Source: an uncultured Chlorobiota bacterium | GTDB taxonomy: Bacteria; Bacteroidota; Bacteroidia; Bacteroidales; JAADGE01 | Direction of reading: 5' to 3' | NCBI GenBank assembly: GCA_947311125.1 | Contig: CAMZKI010000250.1 | Span: forward strand, 1 to 13,847 | DNA length: 13,847 nucleotides | The notes under the pieces: generated by a model | Seen by the model: only the letters and a program-made list of their open reading frames with translations | What the model was told of the DNA's origin: nothing | The model's database searches: none | Translations under genes and position numbers: made by a program | Shown: piece by piece, positions 1 to 6,710 of the stretch | Layout of the letters: each line of letters opens with the position of its first letter | Numbering within the stretch: position 1 is the stretch's first letter

Positions 1-519
1 TACCAAACAAACTCAAAACAAGCAAAAAACCTGTATCAAACAGTAAAATATTTTGCCAATTTCAAAGGCAGTGAAACAGTTTACGACCTTTATACAGGAA
101 CAGGAACAATAGCTAATTTTATCGCCGAAGAAGTAAAAAAAGTCATCGGATTAGAGTACGTCGAAGAAGCTGTTAAAGATGCTGAAAAAAATTCAGAAAT
201 TAATAATATTACCAATACGGCTTTTTTTGCAGGAGACATAAAAAATTTACTTACCGAAGATTTTTTCAGACAAAACGGAAAGCCCGATGTTATAATTACC
301 GACCCTCCGAGAGCCGGAATGCACAAAAACGTAATAAACGCAATATTAAATGCCTCTCCCGAAAAAATAATTTATATCAGCTGCAATGCGGCAACACAAG
401 CAAGAGACATACAATTATTAGATAACAACTATAAAGTTGAAAAAGTTCAACCCGTAGATATGTTTCCGCACACACATCATACAGAAAATGTTATTTTACT
501 GAAAAAAAAGTATATTTAA
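1..519 (+). CDS. rlmD: 23S rRNA (uracil-5-)-methyltransferase RlmD/RumA family, C-terminal part (5' end outside window)
   Basis: The reading frame is open from base 1 to the TAA at 517-519, giving 172 codons that correspond to the SAM-dependent methyltransferase domain of the TrmA/RlmD/RlmCD family. Members methylate C5 of a uracil in 23S rRNA (m5U1939 in E. coli) or related positions. Visible motifs, numbered from the first codon here: SAM-binding motif I DLYTGTGTIA at residues 29-38, motif IV DPPRAG at 101-106, and the nucleophilic cysteine in YISCNAATQARD (C128, the equivalent of SCNPATLARD). The terminal motif HTHHTENVILL carries the general-base glutamate E162. The N-terminal TRAM domain and the Fe-S cysteines, if present, lie upstream of the window, so RlmD cannot be separated from RlmCD-type relatives here. 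The gene is followed by an 80-bp gap before the siaB-like gene, with no convincing terminator. Family sure; exact target base inferred. Confidence 0.9.
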   Translation, partial: YQTNSKQAKNLYQTVKYFANFKGSETVYDLYTGTGTIANFIAEEVKKVIGLEYVEEAVKDAEKNSEINNITNTAFFAGDIKNLLTEDFFRQNGKPDVIITDPPRAGMHKNVINAILNASPEKIIYISCNAATQARDIQLLDNNYKVEKVQPVDMFPHTHHTENVILLKKKYI

Positions 520-599
520 CCTCAAAATAAAAGAATTAAGCAAAAAAATTTTCAAAATTGGGTAATATATAATATTTTTACCTCAAAGATTTTACAAAT

Positions 600-1685
600 A
601 TGACAACCGAAACAATTTACAAATTTTACAAACTGCTTGAAAAAGACAACATAAGCTTCTCTTACAGAGGAAGTTTCAGCAACAATGTATTAACAATGGT
701 TACTCAGTTGTTTAAAGAGAACGTTGAAGAGAAGCACGAAAGACTCAGAAATAAACTGTCATTTTTAATGATTGAAAGCTTTCAGAACATTTCCCGTTAT
801 GCAGATTCTGATGACAAAATTGAATTAGATGAAACTTCGGAATTTTTTATGACCCGAAATATAGGCGATACTTTCTATGTAATATCTGCAAATCTTATTG
901 ATAATAAAAAAATACCGACGGTAAAAGAAAGACTTGAAAAAGTTAATACCTTAGATAAGTCGGAATTAAACAAATTATACAGAGAAGTTCTTACCAACAA
1001 ACAAATAAATGAAAAAGGCGGTGCCGGATTAGGTTTTATAGAAATGGTAAGAAAAACAAAAGGCAAGCTCCCGTTCGATTTTGTAAAAATTGATGATGAA
1101 AAATCAATGTTTTTTATGCAAATAGAACTTAAAAACCCGAAAGAAGACGATGGTCTTCCTCCGATTTCACTGTCAGATGCCAAACAAATTCAGAAGCTCG
1201 TTGCCGAAGAAAATATTTTAATGATGCACAAAGGCGACTTCTCCGAAGAAGCCGTAGGTCCTATGCTGAGAATGGTTGAAGAAAATATGCAAAACGTATC
1301 ATTAAAAGTTCACAAAAAAATATTCCACTTTTTAGTTGAAATACTGCAAAACATAAGCAAACATTCTTATCCGCTGAACAATAAACACGAAGGTATATTT
1401 CAAATAGGATTTGACAACGGTAAATTTCATATAGGAACAGGTAATTTTATTGAAAACTCGGAAATTGACAATTTAAAAAACCAGTTAGATACCGTAAACA
1501 GCAAATCCGTTGAGGAATTAAACGAAATGTACAGAAAATATCTGCGAGAAGGAAAAACCACAAAATCAGGGAGTGCAGGTTTAGGACTTATCGACCTTGC
1601 AAGAGAAACTGATGACAAAATAAACTATGAATTTATTAAAGTAAATGACACTTTTTCTTTCTTTTCTTTAACAGTTAAATTTTAA
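600..1685 (+). CDS. siaB: SiaB-family protein kinase with two tandem GHKL-like domains
   Basis: The 361-residue protein is two homologous halves joined end to end. Each half has a helical N-box (E59-x3-N63-I-S-R-Y-A and E247-x3-N251-I-S-K-H-S), a conserved block ending in KLYREVL / EMYRKYL, and a glycine-rich G-box (GGAGLGFIEM at 140-149; GSAGLGLIDL at 324-333). It closes with FVKIDDEKSMFF / FIKVNDTFSFF. This is the SiaB/DUF6272 fold, a GHKL-type kinase related to anti-sigma kinases. In Pseudomonas aeruginosa SiaB is a single domain of roughly half this length and phosphorylates SiaC. Both halves here keep the Asn and the GxGxG loop, so neither looks obviously dead; the first has Tyr67 where the second has His255. 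It is cytoplasmic, with no signal peptide. Only 2 bp separate it from the first siaC-like gene, so the two are co-transcribed and probably translationally coupled. The ATG at 600 fits the first domain's N-terminus. Confidence 0.85.
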   Translation: MTTETIYKFYKLLEKDNISFSYRGSFSNNVLTMVTQLFKENVEEKHERLRNKLSFLMIESFQNISRYADSDDKIELDETSEFFMTRNIGDTFYVISANLIDNKKIPTVKERLEKVNTLDKSELNKLYREVLTNKQINEKGGAGLGFIEMVRKTKGKLPFDFVKIDDEKSMFFMQIELKNPKEDDGLPPISLSDAKQIQKLVAEENILMMHKGDFSEEAVGPMLRMVEENMQNVSLKVHKKIFHFLVEILQNISKHSYPLNNKHEGIFQIGFDNGKFHIGTGNFIENSEIDNLKNQLDTVNSKSVEELNEMYRKYLREGKTTKSGSAGLGLIDLARETDDKINYEFIKVNDTFSFFSLTVKF

Positions 1686-1687
1686 TT

Positions 1688-2080
1688 ATGTTAGATCCTA
1701 TAAACTTAGAAAAAACCAAAAACAGTCCCGAGATTATTTTAAACAAAGATAATGCAACATTTAAAATATCCGGACGCTCAATTGTTGAAGACCCGAAAGA
1801 ATTTTATTCGCCCGTGTATGCATGGCTGGAGGAATATATAAAATCACCTCTCAACAGCACTGATTTTATAATTGACTTAGAGTATTTTAACTCTTCATCA
1901 GCCAGACAAATAATGGAGATTATTATGCTTTTGGAAAAAATACCCGAAACGGGAAAAAAAGTAAAAGTTTCGTGGATGTATGAAGCAGGAGATGAAATGT
2001 CGAAAGAACGAGGAGATGAAATAAAATTAGTTTCAAAATTAGATTTTGAAATTAAAGAATACCCTGCAGAAGAGTTTTGA
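1688..2080 (+). CDS. siaC: SiaC-family regulatory phosphoprotein (DUF1987), first copy
   Basis: The 130-residue protein matches the DUF1987/SiaC family. Hallmarks in order are a beta-strand start (TFKISGRS, 24-31), EFYSPVYAWLEEY (38-50), the core EYFNSSSARQ (65-74) and an amphipathic helix MEIIMLLEK. After that comes a strand (VKVSWMYEAGDEM) and a C-terminal strand (FEIKEYPAEEF). In P. aeruginosa SiaC the kinase SiaB phosphorylates a Thr (T68, from memory) in the equivalent NTSS-type loop. Here that position is Ser69 (NSSS), so the presumed phosphoacceptor is a serine. The fold resembles STAS anti-sigma-factor antagonists. It sits 2 bp after the double-domain kinase and 28 bp before a second paralogue. 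No diguanylate cyclase, the known SiaC client in Pseudomonas, is in the window, so the downstream target is unknown. Family assignment firm, output inferred. Confidence 0.87.
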   Translation: MLDPINLEKTKNSPEIILNKDNATFKISGRSIVEDPKEFYSPVYAWLEEYIKSPLNSTDFIIDLEYFNSSSARQIMEIIMLLEKIPETGKKVKVSWMYEAGDEMSKERGDEIKLVSKLDFEIKEYPAEEF

Positions 2081-2108
2081 GAACGGCAACAACCAAAAAC
2101 AACATAAA

Positions 2109-2528
2109 ATGCCCGAACCTGTTATTATCGAGGCCTCCGTAAAAACACCCGAAGTAATATTTGACAAGGAAAATAGTGTCTTTCAAATAAGAGGCAGGTC
2201 TATATCTGAAAACGCTATTGAATTTTACGCACCCTTGAATAAGTGGCTTGCGGAATATTTTAAAGACCCGAATAAAAAAACTAAACTTGTTCTGAATTTT
2301 GACTATCTCAACTCCTCATCACTGATACAAATTTCAAAAATTATACGCATACTCGAAAAAAACTACCTGAAAGGGCATAATGTTCTTTTAGTTTGGCAAT
2401 ATGAAGAAAATGACGAACTGATTGAAAATACCGGAGTAGAATTAAATCTTATTTCTCAGGTTCCGTTTGTTACGGAAGTCTTTGAAGTTGAAGAATACGA
2501 AAAGTTCAGTTTTGATTTTGATGATTAA
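2109..2528 (+). CDS. siaC: SiaC-family regulatory phosphoprotein (DUF1987), second copy
   Basis: The 139-residue protein is a paralogue of the preceding gene product and aligns with it almost without gaps over the first 75 residues. It has PEVIFDKENSVFQIRGRS (14-31), EFYAPLNKWLAEY (38-50), and DYLNSSSLIQ (65-74) with Ser69 at the presumed phosphosite. It then has the helix ISKIIRILEK and the strand VLLVWQYEENDEL. The C-terminus is longer and more acidic (EVEEYEKFSFDFDD). I chose the ATG at 2109. An in-frame TTG at 2046 would add 21 residues that overlap the end of the first siaC in another frame and have no counterpart in the family. Sequence differences outside the core (K45/L47/A48 against A45/L47/E48, and the tail) suggest the copies have diverged, perhaps to bind different partners or different halves of the kinase; that is inference. 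Its stop overlaps the stop of the convergent GGGP-synthase-like gene. Confidence 0.85.
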   Translation: MPEPVIIEASVKTPEVIFDKENSVFQIRGRSISENAIEFYAPLNKWLAEYFKDPNKKTKLVLNFDYLNSSSLIQISKIIRILEKNYLKGHNVLLVWQYEENDELIENTGVELNLISQVPFVTEVFEVEEYEKFSFDFDD

Positions 2529-3250
2529 AAACCATGAACAATATCTGAAAACCGTCTAATAAGTTCAACATTGTTCTCAAATACCGTTCCTGCTACCGTA
2601 ATATCTGCCCCTGCTATGCATATTCTTTTTAAAGTTTCCGTATCCCTTATACCGCCCCCGACAATTAACGGTATATCTGTATTTCTTTTAACTTCGGAAA
2701 TAATATGCTCCTTAACGGGGAACTTTGCACCGCTGCCGGCTTCCAGATAAATTGAAGACAGACCCAACATTTCTCCGGCAATCGCCGTTGCCGTAACAAT
2801 ATCAGATTTATCAGAAGGAACAGGCTTTGTATTACTCATATATTCTACCGAAGTTTTATTGCCGCCGTCAATCAAAATATATCCTGAAGATATAATCTCA
2901 AGAGAACTTTTTTTAAGAAAAGGTGCCGCTATAACATGATTCCCGATTAAAAAATCCGGGTTCCTTCCCGAAATCAACGATAATAAAAGAATTGCATCAG
3001 CTTTTTCAGATAATTGATAAATACTTCCGGGAAATAATACTACGGGTAAATCAGAATTATCTCTTATAACATCTATCGTAAAATCTATATTTTGAGAGAT
3101 TATACTCCCTCCTGCAAGAAAAAAATCTACGTTCCCGCTTTGCGATGCTTTAACAACTTTTTTCAGAGAATTAACACTAAGTTTGCCGGGATCAATTAAT
3201 ACCGCAATTTTTTTTTTCTTGCTTTTAAATATTGATTTATACAGCACCAT
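2525..3250 (-). CDS. Geranylgeranylglyceryl/heptaprenylglyceryl phosphate synthase family protein
   Basis: The 241-residue TIM-barrel enzyme is of the GGGPS/PcrB family, which joins a polyprenyl diphosphate to the sn-3 hydroxyl of glycerol-1-phosphate to make an ether bond. Visible family motifs are LIDPGK (18-23, Mg2+/substrate region), LAGGS (45-49), FPGS (73-76), SGRNPDFLIG (94-103), YLEAGSGA (168-175), VGGGIR (197-202) and AGTVFE (220-225). The last three form the phosphate-binding end of the barrel. Length is normal for the family. In archaea this is the first committed step of membrane lipid synthesis; Bacteroidota members (group II type) have geranylgeranyl-type activity in vitro, while Firmicutes PcrB prefers heptaprenyl diphosphate. 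Chain length cannot be read from the sequence here. The gene stands alone, with a candidate promoter just upstream, and its 3' end overlaps the opposite-strand siaC copy by 4 bp. No G1P dehydrogenase or second prenyltransferase is nearby. Confidence 0.9.
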   Translation of the reverse strand: MVLYKSIFKSKKKKIAVLIDPGKLSVNSLKKVVKASQSGNVDFFLAGGSIISQNIDFTIDVIRDNSDLPVVLFPGSIYQLSEKADAILLLSLISGRNPDFLIGNHVIAAPFLKKSSLEIISSGYILIDGGNKTSVEYMSNTKPVPSDKSDIVTATAIAGEMLGLSSIYLEAGSGAKFPVKEHIISEVKRNTDIPLIVGGGIRDTETLKRICIAGADITVAGTVFENNVELIRRFSDIVHGF

Positions 3251-3294
3251 TTACAATTTTATGCTCTCAAAAATAAAATAAAATAATAAACTTG

Positions 3295-3302
3295 CAAAGT
3301 TA
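3295..3302 (-). promoter_or_regulatory. Candidate Bacteroidota -7 promoter element for the GGGP-synthase-like gene
   Basis: Read on the minus strand this is TAACTTTG followed by C, a perfect match to the TAnnTTTG consensus used by the Bacteroidota primary sigma factor. It lies about 45 bp upstream of the ATG at 3250, which would give a leader of roughly 38 nt. No good TTTG-type -33 element is visible at the expected distance (only TTTTC about 17 bp upstream), so the call rests on the -7 box and its position between a terminator and a start codon. Confidence 0.45.
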
Positions 3303-3306
3303 ATAC

Positions 3307-3336
3307 AAAAAAGACCCTCGAAAATATGAAGGTCTT
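3307..3336 (-). terminator. Intrinsic terminator downstream of the S9 peptidase gene
   Basis: On the minus strand the sequence forms a stem AAGACC / GGTCTT (outer 6 bp). After one mismatch there are two more pairs and an AT-rich loop, immediately followed by a run of six T (3312 down to 3307). It starts about 30 bp after the peptidase stop codon at 3365. The stem is modest in GC content but the geometry is that of a Rho-independent terminator in this direction. On the plus strand the T-run is missing, so it is not bidirectional. Confidence 0.75.
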
Positions 3337-3364
3337 CTGTCAACTGCATTTACAATTCTTATAA

Positions 3365-5299
3365 TCAGAGACTTTCTTTCAGCAAATGTTTTGACAAAAA
3401 CTTCTCCATAGCTCTGTAAAAATCAAAACGGTTTTCTTCGTTTCTGAAACCGTGTCCTTCGTTGTCTTTAACCATATATTCAACCTCAACACCTCTGTCT
3501 TTCATTGCTTTTACCATTTGGTCAGATTCATCTTTATTTACTCTCGGATCATTTGCTCCCTGAGCTATAAATAAAGGAGCTTTAATTTTATCGACATGAA
3601 AAACAGGAGAGTTCTCTCTCATCATAATACTGTCCTGTTCATTTTTCGGGTTGCCCACCATTTCATACATCATATCAAGCATAGGCTTCCAGTAAGGAGG
3701 TATTGTTTTCATAAAAGTAAATAAGTTTGAGACACCGACATAATCAACACCGGCGGCATATAAATCCGGCTCTTTCACCAGTCCCGTTAATGTAGCGTAA
3801 CCTCCGTAGCTGCCTCCGTATATTGCAATTTTATTCGGATTTGCTATTCCTTTTTCAATCAGCCATTTTGTTCCGTCAGTAACATCATCCTGCATTTCCT
3901 GTCCCCATTTTTTAAACGACATTTCCCAAAATTTTCTTCCGTAACCTGTCGAACCTCTGAAATTCATCTGCAAAACGGCAAAACCTCTGTTTGCCAAAAA
4001 TTGCAATTCAGGATTAAACCCCCAAGAATCTCTTGCCCAGGGACCGCCGTGAGGATTAACGACTACAGGCAGATTTTTAGCTGTTTCAATGGTATAGCCC
4101 TTCGGTAAAGTTAAATAACCGTGTATTCTCAGCCCGTCTCTTGATTTGTATTCAATCGGCAGTTGATTTGCCATTTCTTTCTCATCTAACCACGGACTTA
4201 CATCAGCAATTTTTTCAATTTTTTCGTTATTTTTATCATAAATATAATAAGCTCCGAGCGATTTATCGCTGTATGTTCTTACAATAAAAATATTTTCATC
4301 TTTATTTTCGCCTGTTATCGCAATTTCATATCCTTTTAATGTATCTTCCAAAAATTTATAAGTATTTTCTGCTTCCTTATCAAAAAAATGACGTTCTCTT
4401 TTCCAAGCAGTATAAGAGGCAGAAGTCAAAACTTTTCTCTTTTTTGAATAAGAAATACCCGTTACGTCAAAATCCGGGTTTTCATACAAAACACTATCCT
4501 CTCTACCTTTATCCGTATTAAAAATTACAATCGCTTTTTTATCTCTTCCTATATTTGAAGCCCCTATTAAATTTTTGTTATCAAAAGTAAAAAAATACGG
4601 TCTGAAACCTTCCTTGAAATTTGTTGTTATAATAGTTTTCCACGGGTCTTTTTCGGTTTCTCTGTATAATAGTGAGGTATTAACACCGTCTGTAATAGCC
4701 GTTGCCGCCCTTAATTTGCCCTCGTGATCAAACAACCAACCTTGAATATTGCCGGGATTTTCCGCCAGCATTTCCATACTTCCGTCAGCTAAATTTAACC
4801 TGTAAGGGTCAAAAACCTGAGGGTTTCTTTTATTCATTGCTATTATAACCATATCCGGAAAATCAGGTAAATCATTTATAATCATTGATCTTACACCGTC
4901 AAAATCAGTTAAACATTTAGGGGCTTCTCCGCTTATGTTTACCAAATAAATTTTATAGTTCTCATCTCCGCCGTTATCTTTCAAATATAAAATTTGCTCA
5001 TTATTAGGCCAATAATAACCTGCAATATTCCTGTCTATTTCACTTGTCAGGCGAATAACCGAGTCTTGTCCTCTTTTTTGAATAAAAATATTCATTCTGT
5101 TTTCATACGGTGCCATATAAGAAAAATACTTTCCGTCAGGCGAAATTTGATAGGATGTTTTTTCCGGGTTTTTAAAAAAATCTTCCAACGGTATTTTTTT
5201 TGCTCTCACAATTTCTTCCTTTTTTTCTTCTTCGCAGCCTGTAAATACAAATACTCCTGCAAATAATGTTAATAACAGTAATAAATTAAGTTTTTTCAT
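3365..5299 (-). CDS. S9 family (prolyl oligopeptidase-type) serine peptidase, lipoprotein
   Basis: The 644-residue protein has an N-terminal lipoprotein signal (MKKLN, a hydrophobic stretch, then lipobox FTGC with Cys22). A seven-bladed beta-propeller-like region follows (about 45-380, with SPDGKYFSY at 53-61), then an alpha/beta-hydrolase catalytic domain (about 385-640). The catalytic triad is readable: nucleophile Ser497 in GGSYGG, Asp584 in GANDPRVN and His616 in EGHGF. The oxyanion-side NPHGGPW lies at 415-421 and NFRGSTGYG at 446-454, as in the acylaminoacyl-peptidase/DPP-like S9 groups. It should trim peptides in the periplasm or at the outer membrane for amino-acid nutrition. The acidic run after the cysteine (CEEEKKEE) resembles the Bacteroidota lipoprotein export signal, so a cell-surface location is plausible. 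The gene is monocistronic, with a terminator 30 bp downstream. Exact substrate preference cannot be assigned. Confidence 0.93.
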   Translation of the reverse strand: MKKLNLLLLLTLFAGVFVFTGCEEEKKEEIVRAKKIPLEDFFKNPEKTSYQISPDGKYFSYMAPYENRMNIFIQKRGQDSVIRLTSEIDRNIAGYYWPNNEQILYLKDNGGDENYKIYLVNISGEAPKCLTDFDGVRSMIINDLPDFPDMVIIAMNKRNPQVFDPYRLNLADGSMEMLAENPGNIQGWLFDHEGKLRAATAITDGVNTSLLYRETEKDPWKTIITTNFKEGFRPYFFTFDNKNLIGASNIGRDKKAIVIFNTDKGREDSVLYENPDFDVTGISYSKKRKVLTSASYTAWKRERHFFDKEAENTYKFLEDTLKGYEIAITGENKDENIFIVRTYSDKSLGAYYIYDKNNEKIEKIADVSPWLDEKEMANQLPIEYKSRDGLRIHGYLTLPKGYTIETAKNLPVVVNPHGGPWARDSWGFNPELQFLANRGFAVLQMNFRGSTGYGRKFWEMSFKKWGQEMQDDVTDGTKWLIEKGIANPNKIAIYGGSYGGYATLTGLVKEPDLYAAGVDYVGVSNLFTFMKTIPPYWKPMLDMMYEMVGNPKNEQDSIMMRENSPVFHVDKIKAPLFIAQGANDPRVNKDESDQMVKAMKDRGVEVEYMVKDNEGHGFRNEENRFDFYRAMEKFLSKHLLKESL

Positions 5300-5325
5300 G
5301 ATATTTATGATTTTTAATGTTTATA

Positions 5326-5333
5326 CAAATAAA
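5326..5333 (-). promoter_or_regulatory. Weak candidate -7 promoter element for the S9 peptidase gene
   Basis: The minus strand reads TTTATTTG, seven of eight positions of TAnnTTTG (second base T instead of A), about 27 bp upstream of the ATG at 5299. No TTTG-type -33 partner is seen. It is the best candidate in the divergent intergenic region on this strand, but AT-rich sequence makes chance matches likely. Confidence 0.25.
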
Positions 5334-5443
5334 CGAAAAAAATATGATTTAAGTAATTATAAAAGTCTAAGTAACATAAAATTTATGACCAATAACATAT
5401 TAATAAGATTAAAATAAAAAATATGTAATTCCGTAAAGATTAT

Positions 5444-5451
5444 TAAATTTG
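5444..5451 (+). promoter_or_regulatory. Candidate Bacteroidota -7 promoter element for the ygeY-ygeW operon
   Basis: TAAATTTG followed by CAACC is a full match to TAnnTTTG, with the C that often follows it. It lies 51 bp before the ATG at 5503, predicting a transcription start near 5457-5460 and a leader of about 45 nt. The -33 region (around 5420) contains only ATATG, a weak relative of TTTG. The remainder of the 203-bp divergent region (5300-5502) is plain AT-rich sequence with no repeat or structured RNA that I can recognise. Confidence 0.55.
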
Positions 5452-5502
5452 CAACCCTTTTTTTCTGAAAAAATATTTTTAAAATACATAAAAGTCATAT
5501 TT

Positions 5503-6690
5503 ATGGAAGACTATATTAATAAAATCAATGAATTAGCCGAAAAATACAGAGATTATACGGCAGAAAATTTATCAAAAATCGTAAAACTTCAATCCGAAAG
5601 TATGGGTGAAGAACTCGTGCAAAAAGAATTGAAAAGACAAATGGAAGAAGCCGGTTTCGACGAAGTAAAAATTGACGGCTTGGGAAATGTAATAGGTCGT
5701 ATCGGAAACGGTAAAAAAATATTGGCAGTTGATGCACATATGGATACCGTAGGACAAGGAAACCCTGAAAATTGGTCTTTTGACTGGCTTTCCGGAGAAA
5801 TAAAAGACGGGTACGTTCACGGAAGAGGAACTGTTGACCAAGAGGGCGGTGCCGCATCTTTTGTAACAGCCGGTCGTATTCTTAAAGAACTCGGATTTGA
5901 CCGCGATTTAACAATTTATTTTACGGGAACCGTAATGGAAGAAGATTGTGACGGTTTGTGCTGGAATTATATCATTGAAGAAGAAAAAATAAAACCCGAT
6001 TTTGTTATCAGCACTGAACCTACAAACTTAAACATTTACAGAGGGCACAGAGGACGTATGGAAATGACCGTAAAGTTTAACGGTATATCATCGCACGGCT
6101 CGGCACCCGAAAGAGGCGATAATGCCATATACAAAGCATCAAAAGCTGCTTTGGAAATAGAAAAACTGCACGAAAATTTGGCTTTCGACGAGTTTCTCGG
6201 AAAAGGTTCGGTAACCATCAGCCGATTCAAATCAGGAAGTCCGTCGCTTTGTGCTGTTGCCGATTATGCAGAACTGTATCTCGACCGCCGCTTAACGTGG
6301 GGCGAAACAAAAGAAAGCGCCGTTGCCGAAATTGAAAAAATAGCAAAACCCCTCGGCGGCATCGTAGAAGTGCCTTTTTATGAAGAAACCGCATGGACAG
6401 GATTAAAGTACGGAATGGAAAAATATTTTCCCACCTGGAAATTGGAAGAAGACCATCCTTTGGTGCAAACCGGCAAAAAAACATTTGAAGCATTATGGAA
6501 TAAAACTCCGAAAATTGATAAATGGACTTTCTCTACAAACGGCGTTACCATAAGAGGTAAACACGGTGTTCCGGTTATCGGTTTCGGTCCCGGGAACGAG
6601 GTAATGGCACACGCACCTAACGAAAAAGTGCCGATTGAACACCTTGTAAAAGCAAGTGCTTTTTACGCTGCTTTTGCTTACTTTATTTAA
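5503..6690 (+). CDS. ygeY: YgeY-family M20 metallohydrolase (selenium-metabolism-linked peptidase/deacylase)
   Basis: The 395-residue zinc hydrolase is of the M20/ArgE/DapE superfamily and closely resembles the YgeY group. Metal-site residues are all present: H79 in DAHMDT, D112 in GRGTVDQEGG (bridging), the general base E146 with E147 in VMEEDCDG, E172 in STEPTN and H370 in MAHAPNE. The dimerisation/lid domain is inserted at about 180-290 (GHRGRMEMTVKFNG onward, SSHGSAPERGDN). In E. coli ygeY lies beside ygeW and ygeX in the cluster for anaerobic purine breakdown. It is thought to hydrolyse a ureido or amide intermediate, but its substrate is not settled to my knowledge. I chose the ATG at 5503; an in-frame TTG at 5449 falls inside the promoter box and adds an unconserved 18 residues. 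The gene is 20 bp upstream of ygeW and cytoplasmic, with no signal peptide. Confidence 0.92.
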   Translation: MEDYINKINELAEKYRDYTAENLSKIVKLQSESMGEELVQKELKRQMEEAGFDEVKIDGLGNVIGRIGNGKKILAVDAHMDTVGQGNPENWSFDWLSGEIKDGYVHGRGTVDQEGGAASFVTAGRILKELGFDRDLTIYFTGTVMEEDCDGLCWNYIIEEEKIKPDFVISTEPTNLNIYRGHRGRMEMTVKFNGISSHGSAPERGDNAIYKASKAALEIEKLHENLAFDEFLGKGSVTISRFKSGSPSLCAVADYAELYLDRRLTWGETKESAVAEIEKIAKPLGGIVEVPFYEETAWTGLKYGMEKYFPTWKLEEDHPLVQTGKKTFEALWNKTPKIDKWTFSTNGVTIRGKHGVPVIGFGPGNEVMAHAPNEKVPIEHLVKASAFYAAFAYFI

Positions 6691-6710
6691 TAAAATTCAA
6701 ATTAAAAATT

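Noticed and set aside
570..580. The 11-mer TAATATTTTTA upstream of siaB also occurs upstream of the hybrid kinase (13831-13841, minus strand), suggesting a shared promoter element
   Set aside because: It is all A/T, matches only seven of eight positions of TAnnTTTG, and has no matching -33 element; two copies are expected by chance here.
561..582. Small inverted repeat GGTAA/TTACC before the siaB-like gene, considered as a terminator for rlmD or an operator
   Set aside because: The stem has only five pairs, the interior is mismatched AT, and no T-run follows; chance is likely in this AT-rich gap.
2046..2108. In-frame TTG that would extend the second siaC protein by 21 residues
   Set aside because: The extension overlaps the end of the first siaC in another frame, encodes unconserved polar residues, and the ATG at 2109 gives the family's usual N-terminus, aligning residue for residue with the first copy.
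4994..5266. Open frame of 90 codons on the plus strand inside the S9 peptidase gene, and similar antisense frames elsewhere
   Set aside because: These are shadows of strongly supported genes; their translations are rich in Phe, Ile and Tyr, with no recognisable domain or start context.
5449..5502. In-frame TTG start upstream of ygeY
   Set aside because: The TTG is the last part of the TAAATTTG promoter box, so it would lie upstream of the predicted transcript start; the ATG at 5503 gives the usual family length.
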